A stretch of DNA of 64,000 nucleotides from Paraburkholderia sediminicola (GCF_902859805.1 NZ_CADIKC010000017.1:1-64000); one strand, 5' to 3'; shown: positions 27,463 to 36,591, counted from the first letter of the stretch. The notes: generated from the letters alone by a model not told the origin. Made by a program: numbers and translations.

Positions 27463-28419
27463 TCACCGCGAAGCATCTCGAACCTGGGCGCCCGGGCTGA
27501 TCTCACGGCCCAGCCGATCCATAGACTGTCGGCGAAACTCGCTTGGTGTCGTACCTTTGATTTCTCTGAAACGTCTATTGAAGTTGGCCATGTTGTTAAA
27601 ACCAACTTCGTAACAGATTCCTGAAATTTGCCTTTCGCTATGCATCAATAGCTCGCACGCTTTGTGGACTCGCACGCGATTCACGAAGGTGGTGAACGTG
27701 CTATCGGTCGCTTTTTTGAAGTAGCGCGAGACGGTATCCTCGCTCATGTTCACTCGTACGGCCACGTCCGATAGAGATAGTGATTCGCCATAGTTTTCGT
27801 TGACGTACTCTATGATCTCGTTGATCGTGGATAGGGCATTAATGGGGCTGACGACCACCGTACTGTCGGACGAAAGCAGACGGTAGTCCCTGGAATTTTG
27901 CAGCAGGCACAACAAATCTGCGAACTCCGCAAAGCGCTGCAGACCGTGGGTCCTTTTAATTCTGTAAAATCGATCGCGGACACTTTCACTCAGACCGAAG
28001 AACTCAATACCACGGCGCGCTCGCTCAAGCAGCGGTCGCGCCTCTTCAAGCTCTTTAATAGCGCGCATCCCTTCTCGGAGTGGCTCCTCGCGGAATTGGA
28101 TCACCAAACTGCGCACCTCGAGGCCGTTTGGCGGGAGGTCGGTCGAGATCCAGTTATGGGGAAGGCGCGGACCGGTAAGAACAAGATGTCCAGGCTCAAA
28201 GTGGCCAAAGTAGTCGCCAACGAAAGCACGCCCCCTTGCGCCAACGATCAGCTGGAGTTCGCACTCGTCGTGACAGTGCCAGCGCTCGAGCGGCGTGGGG
28301 CTCCCATGCTCGATGCATCGCACGAACTCCGAGGTGTTCGGTGATTCATAGCCGAGACGGGGATCTCGAAGGAGGTCGTGCTCGAACTGCGGAGTCAGTA
28401 CAGGGCGCTTACTTCCCAT
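27463..28419 (-). CDS. AraC family transcriptional regulator
   Basis: 318 residues. N-terminal cupin-like ligand domain (ERWHCHDECELQLIVGARGR, GDYFGHFEPGHLVLTGPRLP). C-terminal AraC domain: LSLSDVAVRVNMSEDTVSRYFKKATDSTF and ICYEVGFNNMANFNRRFREIKG, with both helix-turn-helix units and the PSEFRR ending. It faces the polyol transporter operon tail to tail and is the likely activator of that operon in response to its sugar alcohol (inference). Confidence 0.93.
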   Translation of the reverse strand: MGSKRPVLTPQFEHDLLRDPRLGYESPNTSEFVRCIEHGSPTPLERWHCHDECELQLIVGARGRAFVGDYFGHFEPGHLVLTGPRLPHNWISTDLPPNGLEVRSLVIQFREEPLREGMRAIKELEEARPLLERARRGIEFFGLSESVRDRFYRIKRTHGLQRFAEFADLLCLLQNSRDYRLLSSDSTVVVSPINALSTINEIIEYVNENYGESLSLSDVAVRVNMSEDTVSRYFKKATDSTFTTFVNRVRVHKACELLMHSERQISGICYEVGFNNMANFNRRFREIKGTTPSEFRRQSMDRLGREISPGAQVRDASR

Positions 28420-28636
28420 TGCTGTTTTGGTCTTCCCAAGCGTCGCATCGACATTGCCTATCGATGCCTAGTGCGATACGGCAACCATATACGAGGTCAT
28501 GCCCTTTGACAATATCAGCTAGCCGAATTCGAGACCAGTTTGTTAGCGCCGCTTACGGGCAAACCCTCGACCCCTACTGCCCTGACGCTCCGCCCAGAGC
28601 AACGCTAATACGTGAGTTTGTCCATGGTGAGGTAAC

Positions 28637-28663
28637 CGTACTTTCCGTGCATTTTCTGGCGGT
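28637..28663 (+). repeat. Intact copy of the group II intron target site
   Basis: The 27 bases spanning 28637-28663 (CGTACTTTCCGTG then CATTTTCTGGCGGT) are the same sequence that is split, in inverted orientation, by the intron: its halves lie at 29677-29689 and 28766-28779. The two copies are about 100 bp apart facing each other. No gene is evident from 28420 to 28780. Confidence 0.7.
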
Positions 28664-28779
28664 AACGGCGTGAGCAGCCGCCTGTAACAAGGCCGCGCGG
28701 CCTCACCGATTTTCGCCCACCGACCGCTCTGCAGCGCATTGATCTGCAAGCGATTTTTCGCGTGAACCGCCAGAAAATG

Positions 28780-29676
28780 AGAGGGTAGCCACGTTCCCTC
28801 ACGGAAACGCGGCCCCCGAAGAACGCAGCATGCGACTTTCACCGCACTGCGCTGGCGCACAGCATTAAGCGTCGCACTGATGCCGGTCTCGAAAGCTGAA
28901 CGGGCCCTTCGCAAGCATCACGTTGTCGATTCGCCTCATCGCTGAGACGAAGGGCGCTGAACCGTAAGAATCCCGGTCTCTCACAAGCTTCCCCTCAGTG
29001 AATCTCTAACATGGACCTGCGACAACTGCACCACGCGGAAGTCTGCACCCTTTCGGGCCGAGGCAAATCTTGAACCCCTATGCGAGCTATTACCGCCCGC
29101 CATTCGCTTTTTCCGCGTTCTCATACCCACTTGCCCAACAGCTTCCCTCGCGGGTTACCTGCCGTAGCCAAACGTGTGGCGTCTGCGGACAATTGGGCTT
29201 ACCACGTTCCCGTCCCTGCCGGCCCGATTGATTCCCGGGTCTGTCCGTTTAGCACCTGTCTCTCCCCCGGCAGCGCTTATGACGACGTGCTCCCTTTCGT
29301 GACGGAAGCAACCGGCTGCTCACCTTTTGGTCTGGGCCTGACAGCCGCTTTGGCCCATTTCGTTTTACGAGGTTTGCAACAGTTCACATATGTTGTGCTT
29401 GCGGAACTTGCCTTGCACCTCACACCGCGCGGCGGCTGGCAGTGTCGGTTCCTTCCCCGTCGCCGGGGTGAGCCGTCAGTCGAGAGGCACGTTGTCCTCA
29501 GAGCTTCACACCTGACTGTTACCGGTCACGCATGTCTGATAGGCAACTGCTGGTCGTACAGCGGGTCGCGGCACTTGCGATCGTTCACACGAACACAGAG
29601 CGCGACAAGACAGAAACGAGCTTTACCGCCTACTACATGCCGCTTGACGCGCGGCCGACGGCGACACGTGTCGCAC
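28780..29676 (-). ncRNA. Group II intron without an internal reverse transcriptase gene
   Basis: On the minus strand the element starts with GTGCGAC, the usual group II 5' end. It contains a 34-nt domain V at 28821-28854: AGC triad, GAAA-type loop, paired arms CGCAG/CTGCG and a two-base UG bulge. A domain VI hairpin (GCCGCG...CGTGGC) and the end near 28780 follow. Removing 28780-29676 restores exactly the target sequence seen intact at 28637. About 0.9 kb, against 2-2.5 kb for members with a maturase, so it would depend on a maturase supplied elsewhere. The antisense frame at 29080-29757 is not considered a gene. The 3' boundary may shift by a few bases. Confidence 0.75.
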
Positions 29677-29757
29677 CACGGAAAGTACGAATACCCCTTG
29701 TTCGCGATGCTGCGCGACGGCACCTTCTACCACCCGAAATCAGCCCCTAATGCTTGA
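29677..29757 (+). pseudogene. 3' part of a reading frame interrupted by the intron
   Basis: With the intron removed, the plus strand reads through 28733-28779 into 29677 in one frame (RVNRQKM joined to HGKYEYPLFAMLRDGTFYH) and stops at 29757. I do not recognise the protein. The intact target copy at 28637 encodes the related RQKMHGKYGYLTMDKL on the opposite strand. Confidence 0.4.
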
Positions 29758-29782
29758 CGAAACACATAGGGGCACCCCCTGT

Positions 29783-30223
29783 TCACGCTGCGTCGGCCAG
29801 CATCGAGTGACGACAGTCCGCCGCGGCGCACCGACACGCGTACTGCGCCCGAACGTCTTCATCCAGCGGATCGTCAGTGGCGAGCAGATATTCAATGAAC
29901 AGTTCTTCACCGGCCCCGATCGGCCGGAGCGTGTGGATAAAAATCCGTCCGTCAGCCTCGATAGTCTCGCAGTTCGGCTCACAGGCGTGATTGAGCCAGC
30001 GCGCGCTATTACCGCCGCGGCTGCCGTCGATCACCCGCCCATCCGACAACCCGAAAAGAAACGTATGTCCTTCGACGCCTTCATTTTGGTGACGGCGCAC
30101 CGCATTTCGCCACGAGGTGATTTCACCTTTGTACTCAAGCACGCGCTCGCCCGCCGCGAGCGCATGCATGGCAAACACGCCTTTGCCGTGAACTGGAGAC
30201 CGCCGAACAATCACGCGCCGCAT
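29783..30223 (-). CDS. SET domain protein-lysine methyltransferase
   Basis: 146 residues, a near-minimal SET domain: VRRSPVHGKGVFAMHALAAG at the start, GEITSW, the pseudoknot motif RWLNHACEPNCE and the closing GEELFIEYLL, then a CxC-type post-SET tail (YACRCAAADC). It uses S-adenosylmethionine to methylate lysines; the targets of bacterial members are mostly unknown, although nucleoid proteins have been proposed. ATG 30223 with GGAAAG upstream is preferred to a start 144 bases further out. It is near an HU gene on the same strand. Confidence 0.88.
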   Translation of the reverse strand: MRRVIVRRSPVHGKGVFAMHALAAGERVLEYKGEITSWRNAVRRHQNEGVEGHTFLFGLSDGRVIDGSRGGNSARWLNHACEPNCETIEADGRIFIHTLRPIGAGEELFIEYLLATDDPLDEDVRAQYACRCAAADCRHSMLADAA

Positions 30224-30408
30224 ACTCTTTCCTTCCCCGATGTCAGCGCCAGTATACGAGCAGCAAATTTCCGCATCCAGTGTGATGGGATGAGCACGCG
30301 CTTGCCACGTTCGGGCACCGGCGGGCATATCGAAGCTGGAGAGTCGAGGCATCTGATCCGCAGGCATCCGGGAATGACCGACCGGTCGGCCCGCGAAGAG
30401 ATCCAGCT

Positions 30409-30615
30409 TCAGAAAAGCTGATTACCCAGCTCACGCAGGCTGACCCACTTCACCGTGCTCACGAAGGTCCTGCCTGTGGTATCGAGCGATTCGATCATCG
30501 CGCGTTGCCCGCGGGCTTCCGCAATGACGCGCACGATGCGCGTCCGGTAACGCAGTAACGCGCCGATCGTTGGGCACGAGATTTCGCGCCCGGTCCGCGA
30601 TCGTTTCTTTTCCAT
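30409..30615 (-). CDS. Small conserved hypothetical protein
   Basis: 68 residues from ATG 30615: basic N-terminus (EKKRSRTGREIS), then IGALLRYRTRIVRVIAEARGQRAMIESL and VSTVKWVSLRELGNQLF. No family recognised, but the composition is that of a real small protein, possibly nucleic-acid binding. It lies between the SET and HU genes on the same strand. Confidence 0.55.
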   Translation of the reverse strand: MEKKRSRTGREISCPTIGALLRYRTRIVRVIAEARGQRAMIESLDTTGRTFVSTVKWVSLRELGNQLF

Positions 30616-30820
30616 TCGGCTATCTATAGAGACATGTAGCGAATCGCAGGGGCCGCAGTACGTCGCGGCATCTCGCACTGATGCTACCAGGCCAACTGGC
30701 CGAGGTCCAGGCCTTGCCCGATCAGTGCGTGCCGCTGCTGCCGCCAGCACCTGTAGTAGCGGCTACCCTGCCAACTGCCGTGCCATCGGCAGAAATCGGG
30801 CCGACGGCCTGCGTCTGGTC

Positions 30821-31099
30821 TCAGGCGCCGTTCACGGCGTCCTTGAACGCCTTGCCCGCCGTGAACTTCACCGTCTTCGCAGCAGGGATCTGGATCTCGG
30901 CGCCGGTCGCCGGATTGCGGCCGACCCGCGCGGCGCGCGCGCCCGTCGAAAACGAGCCGAAACCGATCAGCTGTACCGTTTTGCCCTTCGTCAGTTCGCC
31001 CGTGATGGCCGCGATCACCGCGTCGATCGTCTCGCCCGTGGCGACCTTGCTGTCGCCCGTCTTCGCGGCGACCGCATCCACCAGTTCCTGCTTGTTCAT
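30821..31099 (-). CDS. hup: HU family DNA-binding protein
   Basis: 92 residues, full HU length. MNKQELVDAVAAKTGDSK, the IGFGSF turn and GRNPATGAEIQIPAAKTVKF arm are standard. HU dimers bend and compact DNA. GAGGAA lies upstream of the ATG. Plasmid-borne HU copies are common on large Burkholderiales replicons. Confidence 0.96.
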   Translation of the reverse strand: MNKQELVDAVAAKTGDSKVATGETIDAVIAAITGELTKGKTVQLIGFGSFSTGARAARVGRNPATGAEIQIPAAKTVKFTAGKAFKDAVNGA

Positions 31100-31911
31100 T
31101 TTGATTCCTCGTTGTGGTTGATTGATGTAGGCACCCTACCCGATCGGTACCACTTTGCGCAATCGGCCCTCCATCGCACCGGCTTACCCACGCCAGCCTG
31201 GTACCCGATGGCCGCCCGTCATCGGCGTCGTGTCCAATGCCCGGCCGTTGATACCGGCTGGGCGACTTTGCATTTGCAAAAACTGAAGCGCCTGCGGAGA
31301 GATCCACGGTGATATGCCGAAGCCTCGGCGATCCTCCGCCGTCATCGACCGGCGCAGGCCATCGACATTCCGACACACCCTGGTGGGCCTTCCGCGTCTG
31401 GTGCTGCCCGGATCGCGCATGCCGCGTGACCTCCGGTCACATCACAGCAGTCCCGGTCACGCGGCCCCAGACTCCTCCGCCTATGGCCGGGTCCGATTGC
31501 GCGCCGATGCCTGACAGTCATCAGGGGAGCGACGCCCGTCGCCATCCTCCCGGCTGAAACCGAACAAAAAATATCAAATTGGGACCAGTGTCCGCAAATG
31601 GAGGGGTAGATAGCCCCAATCTATCTACCCCTTCAGTTTTCTCATGCAACCGGCTACGTTCGTAGCGGCTTTTACAGGTTTGATGTCGGCCGACGTAGGC
31701 GCGGTCCGTTAGTTGCTTTTACGAATAATAAAGCAGCGACCTTCGCTGGTCTCTGGCTGGCGCAGATTCGGCTATTCGGAGGGCCACACCGAACCCGAAA
31801 GAGGACAACAGTTTGCGCGATCCTCCGCTAATGATCGTGCGAATACGCACGACTCACACCCTGTTTTATCGGTATCGCCAGCGCGGGCTGCCGGCGTCAG
31901 GTGACGAGCGC
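31100..31911. other. Intergenic region with an 11-bp inverted repeat
   Basis: About 810 bp with no supported gene. At 31603-31631 there is a perfect inverted repeat GGGGTAGATAG-N7-CTATCTACCCC, followed on the plus strand by TTCAGTTTT. It could be a weak terminator or a dyad operator. Confidence 0.5.
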
Positions 31912-32448
31912 TTATACTCGGCCCATGCTGACCTCGCGAATGCCCTTCGCGTCGCGCAACGTGATCGCGGCCAGGTTCAGTTCGCCTCTCAGCTGTTCGG
32001 CACCTCGCATCCCGGGAAGACGCCACTGTGGATTGTTTGAGTCGCTGGTCAGCACGAGCACCGTGCCAATACCGAAAGGTCGTTGCCACCAGTGGTGCAA
32101 CGACGTCACGTCCTGGATGCGGAAGGGTTCGAGGCTGCGCATCCGCCGGCCGAGAATGCCCTGTTTGCGGGTGATGCGGGCCGCGTCGATGACGATTTCG
32201 GTGTTCGCCGTACGCAGGTACACGACGAGGACGCCCGCCACGATCGCCAGCAGCGCAACGACCGGTGCAAACCAGGGCACTGGCCAGCGCGTCTGCGCAC
32301 ACAGGTAGGCGGCAAAAACAACGATCGCGCCGACGCCGCCCTTAATGTAGGTCGGCAGATTCACGATTTGCGACGGCGTGCCGCTGAAGATCACGCCGGG
32401 CGCGACCGCACTCGGGCCGTCGCGATCGATGTGTGCAAGCTCCTTCAT
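31912..32448 (-). CDS. PH-domain (bPH2/YdbS-like) membrane protein
   Basis: 178 residues. Two membrane segments (about 40-60 and 63-78) are followed by a bacterial PH-like domain: VIDAARITRKQGILGRRMRSLEP then FRIQDVTSLHHWWQRPFGIG and VLVLTSDSNNPQWRLPGM. YdbS-like proteins of this layout are common but poorly understood. It starts 22 bp after the relaxase stop and is probably the last gene of the mobilisation operon. Confidence 0.8.
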   Translation of the reverse strand: MKELAHIDRDGPSAVAPGVIFSGTPSQIVNLPTYIKGGVGAIVVFAAYLCAQTRWPVPWFAPVVALLAIVAGVLVVYLRTANTEIVIDAARITRKQGILGRRMRSLEPFRIQDVTSLHHWWQRPFGIGTVLVLTSDSNNPQWRLPGMRGAEQLRGELNLAAITLRDAKGIREVSMGRV

Positions 32449-32470
32449 TTTCTTCGCTCAGGTTGATGGT

Positions 32471-35400
32471 TCATCGGTCAATATCCGGCCCGCTGTCCGG
32501 TGCATCCGGATCAGCGGGCGGTGCTACATCCAAGTCGGGATTGGACGGATCTTCCGGGGTGGGTGGCGGCGGATTGCGCACAGCATCGCGCAGCTCGTCA
32601 CGCTCCCATGCCTCGCGCTCACGCTGCGCTGCCCGACGTTCCAGCGCTTCGGAATCGAGCTGCGCAAGCCGGACCTGCCGGATGCTCTCCAGCTCTGGTT
32701 GCTCGAACACGATGCGCATGCGCGTGTCGGCCGCCACACGCGCCGCGGCCGCCTGGAAGTCATCAGGTCCGGACAGCGACAGCGTGCTGCCGAACTTCTG
32801 CTGCGCGAAACGCAGCGCAATCTCGATCGCCTCGCGCTCGCTATCCCACAGGCGCAACGTGCGGCCCTCGTCGACAAGGAACGCCACACCGTCCTTCCGG
32901 TAGTCGACCTCGCCGCTGGCCCGCACCTCGTACGTGATCACCGGGCTCGCGTAGATGATCTCGTTGCGATCGTGGGCTGCCGGTCGCTTCACCGCATGAG
33001 ACGGCGCACTGAAATTGACCGCGCGTTCGTCGTCTGCACGTTTCGTCCGCAGGCGGATGTGCTGCATCCGGCGCAACTCACGCAGCGCCCGTTCGTCGCC
33101 TTCCTGAGCACGCTCCTGCAGGAAGTCACGATACTGCTCGGTCAACGGCCGGCTTGCGGCGCCCTTCAGCGCATCCCGCTCTTTCGCGATCTGCACACGC
33201 AGCGCGGCCTCTGCCTCAAGGCGCGCAACACGTGCTGCGGACAGCTGCTCGCGGCGCTGCGCGCTTGACAGGTCCATGCGCGGGCGTTCAATGAGCGCGC
33301 TGCGGGCACTGTAGAACTCAGATTTGACCGCCTTTCGCCGCTCACTCTCATGATCCGCCTGCGCATCCCACGCGCGACGTAGCTCGTTCCGGTATGCCGA
33401 TCGCCATTGCTGGAACTCGCCCCATAGGTCCCGTTCAGGCGTACGCCTCGGTGCATGTTCCGGATTACGTTCTGTCTGGGCGCGATAGGTCTCGCGCAGC
33501 AGCTGCGCCGCCTCCTCCCATGACAGGTTCATCTCTTTGGTGAGGAAGTCAGACGCATTCAGATTGCGCGAGCCGGCCTGGATTCTGTCACCGCCGTCCG
33601 CGCCTTTCCCGATCGAATACTTTTCGACGATCAGTCCGTGCGAGTGCGCGAGCGCGGCCAGCAGCCGGCCCGCGTCGAGCGTCGCGCGGATCTCGGTGAA
33701 CTCCTCCCGCTCCCGGGCCCGTCGTGCCGTGCGAGCCTCGGACAGGTCACGTGCAAACTGGTCGCGAACGGTATCCGCCGCGCGCACGGTCGACGCGCGC
33801 GCACGTGCATTGAAATCGCCCGACGCGCCGTCCGTCGGAAACGGAGCATCGGTTGGCCGGATCTCGAAGGGCAGCGATTCGATCGCATCGAACGATTGCA
33901 CATCCGCGAGGTTGCGGATTTCCTCACGTGGCCCGAACCCTGCGGGAAGGCGGCCACCGCCAGACGCATCGCTCAGACCAAAAGGCTCGCGTGAGCCGAA
34001 CGGTCCTCCGGCCCGCATGAACTTCCCGGCAGCGGTGCGCGTGAGACGCGTCCGCCCTGCCTCGTCCGCCTGGTCCCACGCGACAAACATGCGATCTACG
34101 ATCGCTTTCCATTCAGGCTCGCCGCCGGAACTGTCAATGGCATCGGGTTCGCCCGACCATTGCCACCGATCCGCGAACTCGCCGTAGTTGCGGCCCACGT
34201 CGAAGCCGCCGTCGGCGCCTTCGCGCCATCGGGGCCGCGGCACCGATGTTTCTAGCTGCTCTCTTCCCGCTCGCTCGCGATCGCCAGACCATCGCAATGC
34301 GTCAATTCGTTCGGCTTGCTGGTTTCCCAGCTCCAGTAATGCATCAGGCGGCAGAAGCACTTGACGTCGCGCGGCGTCGCCATCCACACCGCGGCCGGAC
34401 ATACCATGCACACGGTGGGCGGATTGGGACGGCGTGCCGGATCGATCGAAGCGAGCGTCAAGGTCGTGATCCGCTCCGGCTCGCCATCGTCCTGTGATCT
34501 CGCGGTGCGCGCGTTCGAGCTCATTCCACCATTGCTGCGACTGCCCTGCCCTTTCCGGCTCCCGCCCGGCGCCGCGCTCTCGCGCCCGCCCTCCTGCTCC
34601 GGCGGCTCCCATCCGCCTCCAATCTCGCCAGTGTCCGGATCGATCGTGGCGCTGTTGTGTTCGCTCTCGTGTGCGCTCATTGAGCCCTCCTGTTGCATCG
34701 TAGAACCGCTGTTCGCGGTGTTCGAGAATGCGCCGCTGCTCCGTCGGCGACGCTGCCTGATACGTCTTGTAAAAACTGCTGCCGCTGTTCAGATACTTGA
34801 TCTCTCGCGCGCGCGTGTCGTGCCACGTCTCGAGCGAATCGAGATAGATCCGCGGCGTATCGCGCGATACGCCGGGCTCGACGTACTGCGCATGCACATT
34901 CGATTCGAGCGCCTCACGCTTGGCCGTAGCATCGAGCTCGATGAACTCGCGCGAAAACACGAACTCCTTCAGGTTCACACCCTTCGCGGCACCGGCCGGT
35001 TTGACGTTCTCGTACTCCGACTCCCTGCCGGCATTGCGTGTGCGCGTCTCGCCGTACTCCGTGATCAAGGCCCTGAAGTCGTCATATCGGGTCACATCAC
35101 GCGTCATCACTGCCTCAAGAATCGAGGCCTTCAGCTCGCGGTTAGCGCCCTCGAATACGTCGCCCTTGTACCGGCTGATCATCTCGGACGCGTCGGTGAA
35201 CTGCACACGCCGGTTGTCTTTCGGACTCGCAAGTCCATACTTCGCGTTGATGTGCTCCTGAAAGGCCTCCAGATACCGCTCGTTATGGTCAACCTTCCCG
35301 AACGGATCAAGCCGTCGGCCTGTTACCAGATTCATTTCCGGGATCACGACATGCACGTGAACCTTGCGCTCGACAGCCTCGCCCGTCTTGCGGTCCGCAT

Positions 35401-35725
35401 AGCTCTTGATCCGCGGCACATGCGCTTCGGCGTAGAAGTTGTATTCGTCCCGACGGTACGCGGCAAACGCAAACGTCTCGAACTCCCGAACAATCTCACC
35501 TAACAGCTCACGGTCGACCTCGTCTTCCTTGAATGACAGCGTGACATTCAGGTAGCGCTCGGCGTCCGTGTCGATCGACTGGATGATGTCGTTCGTCAAA
35601 TCGAGATCGCCGGCGAGTATCACGCGCTCGTCCATCTCGTCGCGTTCCATTTCGCGACCCTGCTTCTGGCCCTTCTCCAGGTATGCCTTGATCCCGTCGT
35701 GATAGCCGCGTACGCGTATGAGCAT
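32471..35725 (-). CDS. Large relaxase / mobilisation nuclease
   Basis: 1084 residues. The N-terminal nuclease region carries HVHVVIPEMN at residues 123-132, the HxH metal motif expected for a MOB-type relaxase, with NLVTGRRLDPFG next. The rest is long, hydrophilic and rich in Arg and Glu, with coiled-coil-like stretches (about 650-1000) and an acidic, proline-rich tail. A relaxase nicks oriT and leads the strand into the recipient. The mobC gene lies just upstream, separated by one small gene. No coupling protein or type IV secretion genes are in the window. Confidence 0.85.
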   Translation of the reverse strand: MLIRVRGYHDGIKAYLEKGQKQGREMERDEMDERVILAGDLDLTNDIIQSIDTDAERYLNVTLSFKEDEVDRELLGEIVREFETFAFAAYRRDEYNFYAEAHVPRIKSYADRKTGEAVERKVHVHVVIPEMNLVTGRRLDPFGKVDHNERYLEAFQEHINAKYGLASPKDNRRVQFTDASEMISRYKGDVFEGANRELKASILEAVMTRDVTRYDDFRALITEYGETRTRNAGRESEYENVKPAGAAKGVNLKEFVFSREFIELDATAKREALESNVHAQYVEPGVSRDTPRIYLDSLETWHDTRAREIKYLNSGSSFYKTYQAASPTEQRRILEHREQRFYDATGGLNERTRERTQQRHDRSGHWRDWRRMGAAGAGGRARERGAGREPERAGQSQQWWNELERAHREITGRWRAGADHDLDARFDRSGTPSQSAHRVHGMSGRGVDGDAARRQVLLPPDALLELGNQQAERIDALRWSGDRERAGREQLETSVPRPRWREGADGGFDVGRNYGEFADRWQWSGEPDAIDSSGGEPEWKAIVDRMFVAWDQADEAGRTRLTRTAAGKFMRAGGPFGSREPFGLSDASGGGRLPAGFGPREEIRNLADVQSFDAIESLPFEIRPTDAPFPTDGASGDFNARARASTVRAADTVRDQFARDLSEARTARRAREREEFTEIRATLDAGRLLAALAHSHGLIVEKYSIGKGADGGDRIQAGSRNLNASDFLTKEMNLSWEEAAQLLRETYRAQTERNPEHAPRRTPERDLWGEFQQWRSAYRNELRRAWDAQADHESERRKAVKSEFYSARSALIERPRMDLSSAQRREQLSAARVARLEAEAALRVQIAKERDALKGAASRPLTEQYRDFLQERAQEGDERALRELRRMQHIRLRTKRADDERAVNFSAPSHAVKRPAAHDRNEIIYASPVITYEVRASGEVDYRKDGVAFLVDEGRTLRLWDSEREAIEIALRFAQQKFGSTLSLSGPDDFQAAAARVAADTRMRIVFEQPELESIRQVRLAQLDSEALERRAAQREREAWERDELRDAVRNPPPPTPEDPSNPDLDVAPPADPDAPDSGPDIDR

Positions 35726-35729
35726 CGTC

Positions 35730-35963
35730 CTACTCCAGCGTCCCGCACTCGGCGAGCCAGCGCTCAGCCCCTTCGATGCGCAAAATCAGCGTGCTGTGTA
35801 CGATCGACAGCAGCAGATGGCCAGCGGCATCGACGGACGCCCGGGCGCTGTCGCAGTCCGGCTGCCTCAGCGTACGCGCACCGTCGTGGTCGCGATCGAA
35901 GTGCAGCTTCGTCTCCAGCTCGATGACCGCCATGATGGCGGCCTGCTTTTGATCCATTCCCAT
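35730..35963 (-). CDS. Small hypothetical protein between mobC and the relaxase
   Basis: 77 residues (MGMDQKQAAIMAVIELETKL...). No family recognised. It fits tightly between MobC (stop 6 bp upstream) and the relaxase start (5 bp downstream), so it is probably translated as part of the mobilisation operon. Alternative ATG at 35957. Confidence 0.6.
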   Translation of the reverse strand: MGMDQKQAAIMAVIELETKLHFDRDHDGARTLRQPDCDSARASVDAAGHLLLSIVHSTLILRIEGAERWLAECGTLE

Positions 35964-35968
35964 CGATA

Positions 35969-36334
35969 TCAGTCGACCTTGTTCAGGGTTGCCTTGAGGT
36001 ACTGCCCGATGAGCTGCAATTGCGTGAGCAGTTGCTCGTAGGTCGCCTCCGAAAGCTTCCCGCGAACGTGCTCTGAGTTCGCGCGGTGGGCAATCTGGTT
36101 CAGGTTGTTGCTGGTCTTGTTGAAGATGTACAGCAACCGCTTGCGGTCTCCGCTCGCCACCGGCCGCGCAATCACCTGCGTACGGTTGGTCAGCACCGCC
36201 TGCCGGAAAAACTCCGATTGCGTCATCCCGCTTTGCGCCACCTTGGCAAGGTACGCCGCACGATCTGCATCAGACAGACGGAACGCGATCGGCTTGCCCA
36301 GCCCTGCCCCGTCATTGCTCTTCTGTCGCGGCAT
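35969..36334 (-). CDS. mobC: MobC family relaxosome accessory protein
   Basis: 121 residues. IAFRLSDADRAAYLAKVAQSGMTQSEFFRQAVL is a ribbon-helix-helix-like start; the MobC domain follows: LYIFNKTSNNLNQIAHRANS and the C-terminal LLTQLQLIGQYLKATL. MobC proteins bind oriT DNA and help the relaxase. The start overlaps the stop of the preceding small gene (TAATG). Confidence 0.9.
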   Translation of the reverse strand: MPRQKSNDGAGLGKPIAFRLSDADRAAYLAKVAQSGMTQSEFFRQAVLTNRTQVIARPVASGDRKRLLYIFNKTSNNLNQIAHRANSEHVRGKLSEATYEQLLTQLQLIGQYLKATLNKVD

Positions 36335-36591
36335 TACCAGAGCCCTGTCGAACGACTACGGTCGATCTCCGCGCCGACCATCGCGAACGGCCTGCAGTCG
36401 TCATCGATCGGATGCGCGCGAAACTCGTATTCCGGCCACCGCAACTCGCACTCGCGCAGCGCGCGCATCGCCTGGTCACCCGTCATTGGCCACGTATAGC
36501 CTGCCCACGGCAGATAACGCGGCTCACTGCCGCGCTCGTCGGCACGCGGCCCCACTACAAGCTGGATCACCCATTCGCTGCTCGGAATCAT
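36334..36591 (-). CDS. Small hypothetical protein upstream of mobC
   Basis: About 85 residues from ATG 36591 (AGGTC upstream): MIPSSEWVIQLVVGPRADER, later YTWPMTGDQAMRALRECELRWPEYEFRAHPI. No family recognised; the mixed alpha/beta look resembles small accessory proteins. It is translationally coupled to mobC and is the first gene of the mobilisation operon. Confidence 0.6.
   Translation of the reverse strand: MIPSSEWVIQLVVGPRADERGSEPRYLPWAGYTWPMTGDQAMRALRECELRWPEYEFRAHPIDDDCRPFAMVGAEIDRSRSTGLW

Noticed and set aside
29080..29757. Long plus-strand reading frame (225 codons)
   Set aside because: It runs antisense through the group II intron and has no protein-like motif; only the last 27 codons belong to the interrupted frame.
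30681..31312. Plus-strand frames across the HU gene
   Set aside because: Opposite strand to a clear HU gene; no independent support.
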